A DNA stretch of 64,000 nucleotides from Reichenbachiella agarivorans (GTDB lineage Bacteria > Bacteroidota > Bacteroidia > Cytophagales > Cyclobacteriaceae), in assembly GCF_025502585.1 (NCBI RefSeq), contig NZ_CP106679.1:2821501-2885500 (forward strand), written 5' to 3'. Both the position numbers and the translations under genes were made by a program. Within the stretch, counting starts at the first letter, position 1. The number at the start of each line of letters is the position of its first letter. A model generated the notes under the pieces. It made no database searches. It was not told the DNA's origin and was given only the letters and a program-made list of their open reading frames with translations. Positions 63,719 to 64,000 of this stretch are shown in pieces.

Positions 63719-63742
63719 TGTTTTACAAAAACCATAAACAGG

Positions 63743-64000
63743 ATGTTTAGCGATTTGACTGAAAATGAAAAAGGCATAGCAGAAAGGCTGATGAAGTTCG
63801 GGCTAGCCAAAGGAGCGTTATCCTTAGAAATGATGGTTGGCAGTCCGGTGGTGATGAAGAGTGTAGACCTAGGCATGTCTAGTGTCAAAGGTGTACATCA
63901 GTTTACCAACAAAGAAGACCACAAGCTTTATCTGTTAAAAACAGAGCTTGTAGGTGATCTAAAGGGATTTTGCCACCTTATCTTCACAGAGGATGATGTA
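63743..64000 (+). CDS. CheC/CheX-like protein, 3' end outside window
   Basis: The first 86 codons of a gene 24 bases after cheA. GLAKGALSLEMMVGSPVVMK near residues 20-39 and LVGDLKGFCHLIFTEDD near 69-85 follow the CheC/CheX pattern (a helix then the strand with G-x-x-x-G-x-x-x-L-x-F). The first ExxN active-site motif of CheC, normally just before the helix, is not present here; a second one could lie past the window. The family removes phosphate from CheY-P. Confidence 0.7.
   Translation, partial: MFSDLTENEKGIAERLMKFGLAKGALSLEMMVGSPVVMKSVDLGMSSVKGVHQFTNKEDHKLYLLKTELVGDLKGFCHLIFTEDDV

Noticed and set aside
1-64000. CRISPR arrays, insertion sequences, prophage or integron features
   Set aside because: I looked for regular direct repeats, transposase or integrase motifs and attachment-site duplications and saw none.

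Overview
The window looks like a chromosomal segment of a marine-type Bacteroidota of the order Cytophagales (inference). The signs are a DUF4296 lipoprotein, a short primary sigma factor that begins at region 1.2, a BatA/DUF58 cluster, the bacillithiol gene bshB1, a SiaB/SiaC pair, TAnnTTTG-type promoter boxes, few Shine-Dalgarno sites and frequent TTG or GTG starts. I see no insertion sequence, prophage, CRISPR array or rRNA. One tRNA gene with anticodon CAU is present.

Layout. 1-9.3 kb: a CHASE2 membrane protein with a FecR-like secreted partner cut by the window edge; the B12-related GTPase gene meaB facing a cobT-cobS-cobC-(Dph6-like) operon; and a DUF58/BatD-like/BatA cluster. 9.3-17.7 kb: a DUF4296 lipoprotein, mutS2, a small cytochrome-b5-like protein, a GlcNAc/MurNAc-type kinase and murQ (cell-wall recycling), then a Fur-family regulator divergent from a thioredoxin-reductase-like flavoprotein, with two clear dyad operators between them, and a SAM methyltransferase. 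17.8-31 kb: bioB, sppA, folK, a TauE-type exporter, a large YfhO membrane protein, a GT4 glycosyltransferase, a polysaccharide pyruvyl transferase, a TylF-type methyltransferase and small membrane or hydrolase genes. 30.8-49 kb: a YdcF protein, a TerB-ABC-ABC2 fusion transporter, a lipoprotein, a MORN-type protein, a soluble TPR histidine kinase, a 43-residue membrane protein with an LptF/LptG permease, rpsO-pnp-rpoD-trxB, an M23 peptidase, bshB1, an M50 protease that overlaps bshB1 tail to tail, a HAD phosphatase and the tRNA. 49-51.7 kb: an RluA-type pseudouridine synthase, a small membrane protein and pabB-pabC.

The most interesting region is 51.7-64 kb, which runs off the window. Closely packed genes on one strand encode a SiaB-type kinase, a SiaC-type phosphoprotein, a membrane histidine kinase, a response regulator fused to what looks like a SpoIIE/PP2C fold without its metal ligands, CheW, a large methyl-accepting protein with a HAMP chain and a C-terminal PAS domain, a ParA ATPase, a second CheW with a long lysine-rich N-terminus, CheB, CheA and a CheC-like protein. 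From siaC onward the gaps are 3-64 bases, so one transcript is likely. My reading (inference) is a chemosensory array with its own ParA-based positioning pair, coupled to a SiaBC phosphorylation switch in a lineage where the usual SiaC target, the diguanylate cyclase SiaD, is not encoded nearby.

Limits: families were recognised by eye from motifs, without database searches. Residue ranges are approximate, and start codons were chosen by homology of the N-terminus and by position relative to neighbours.
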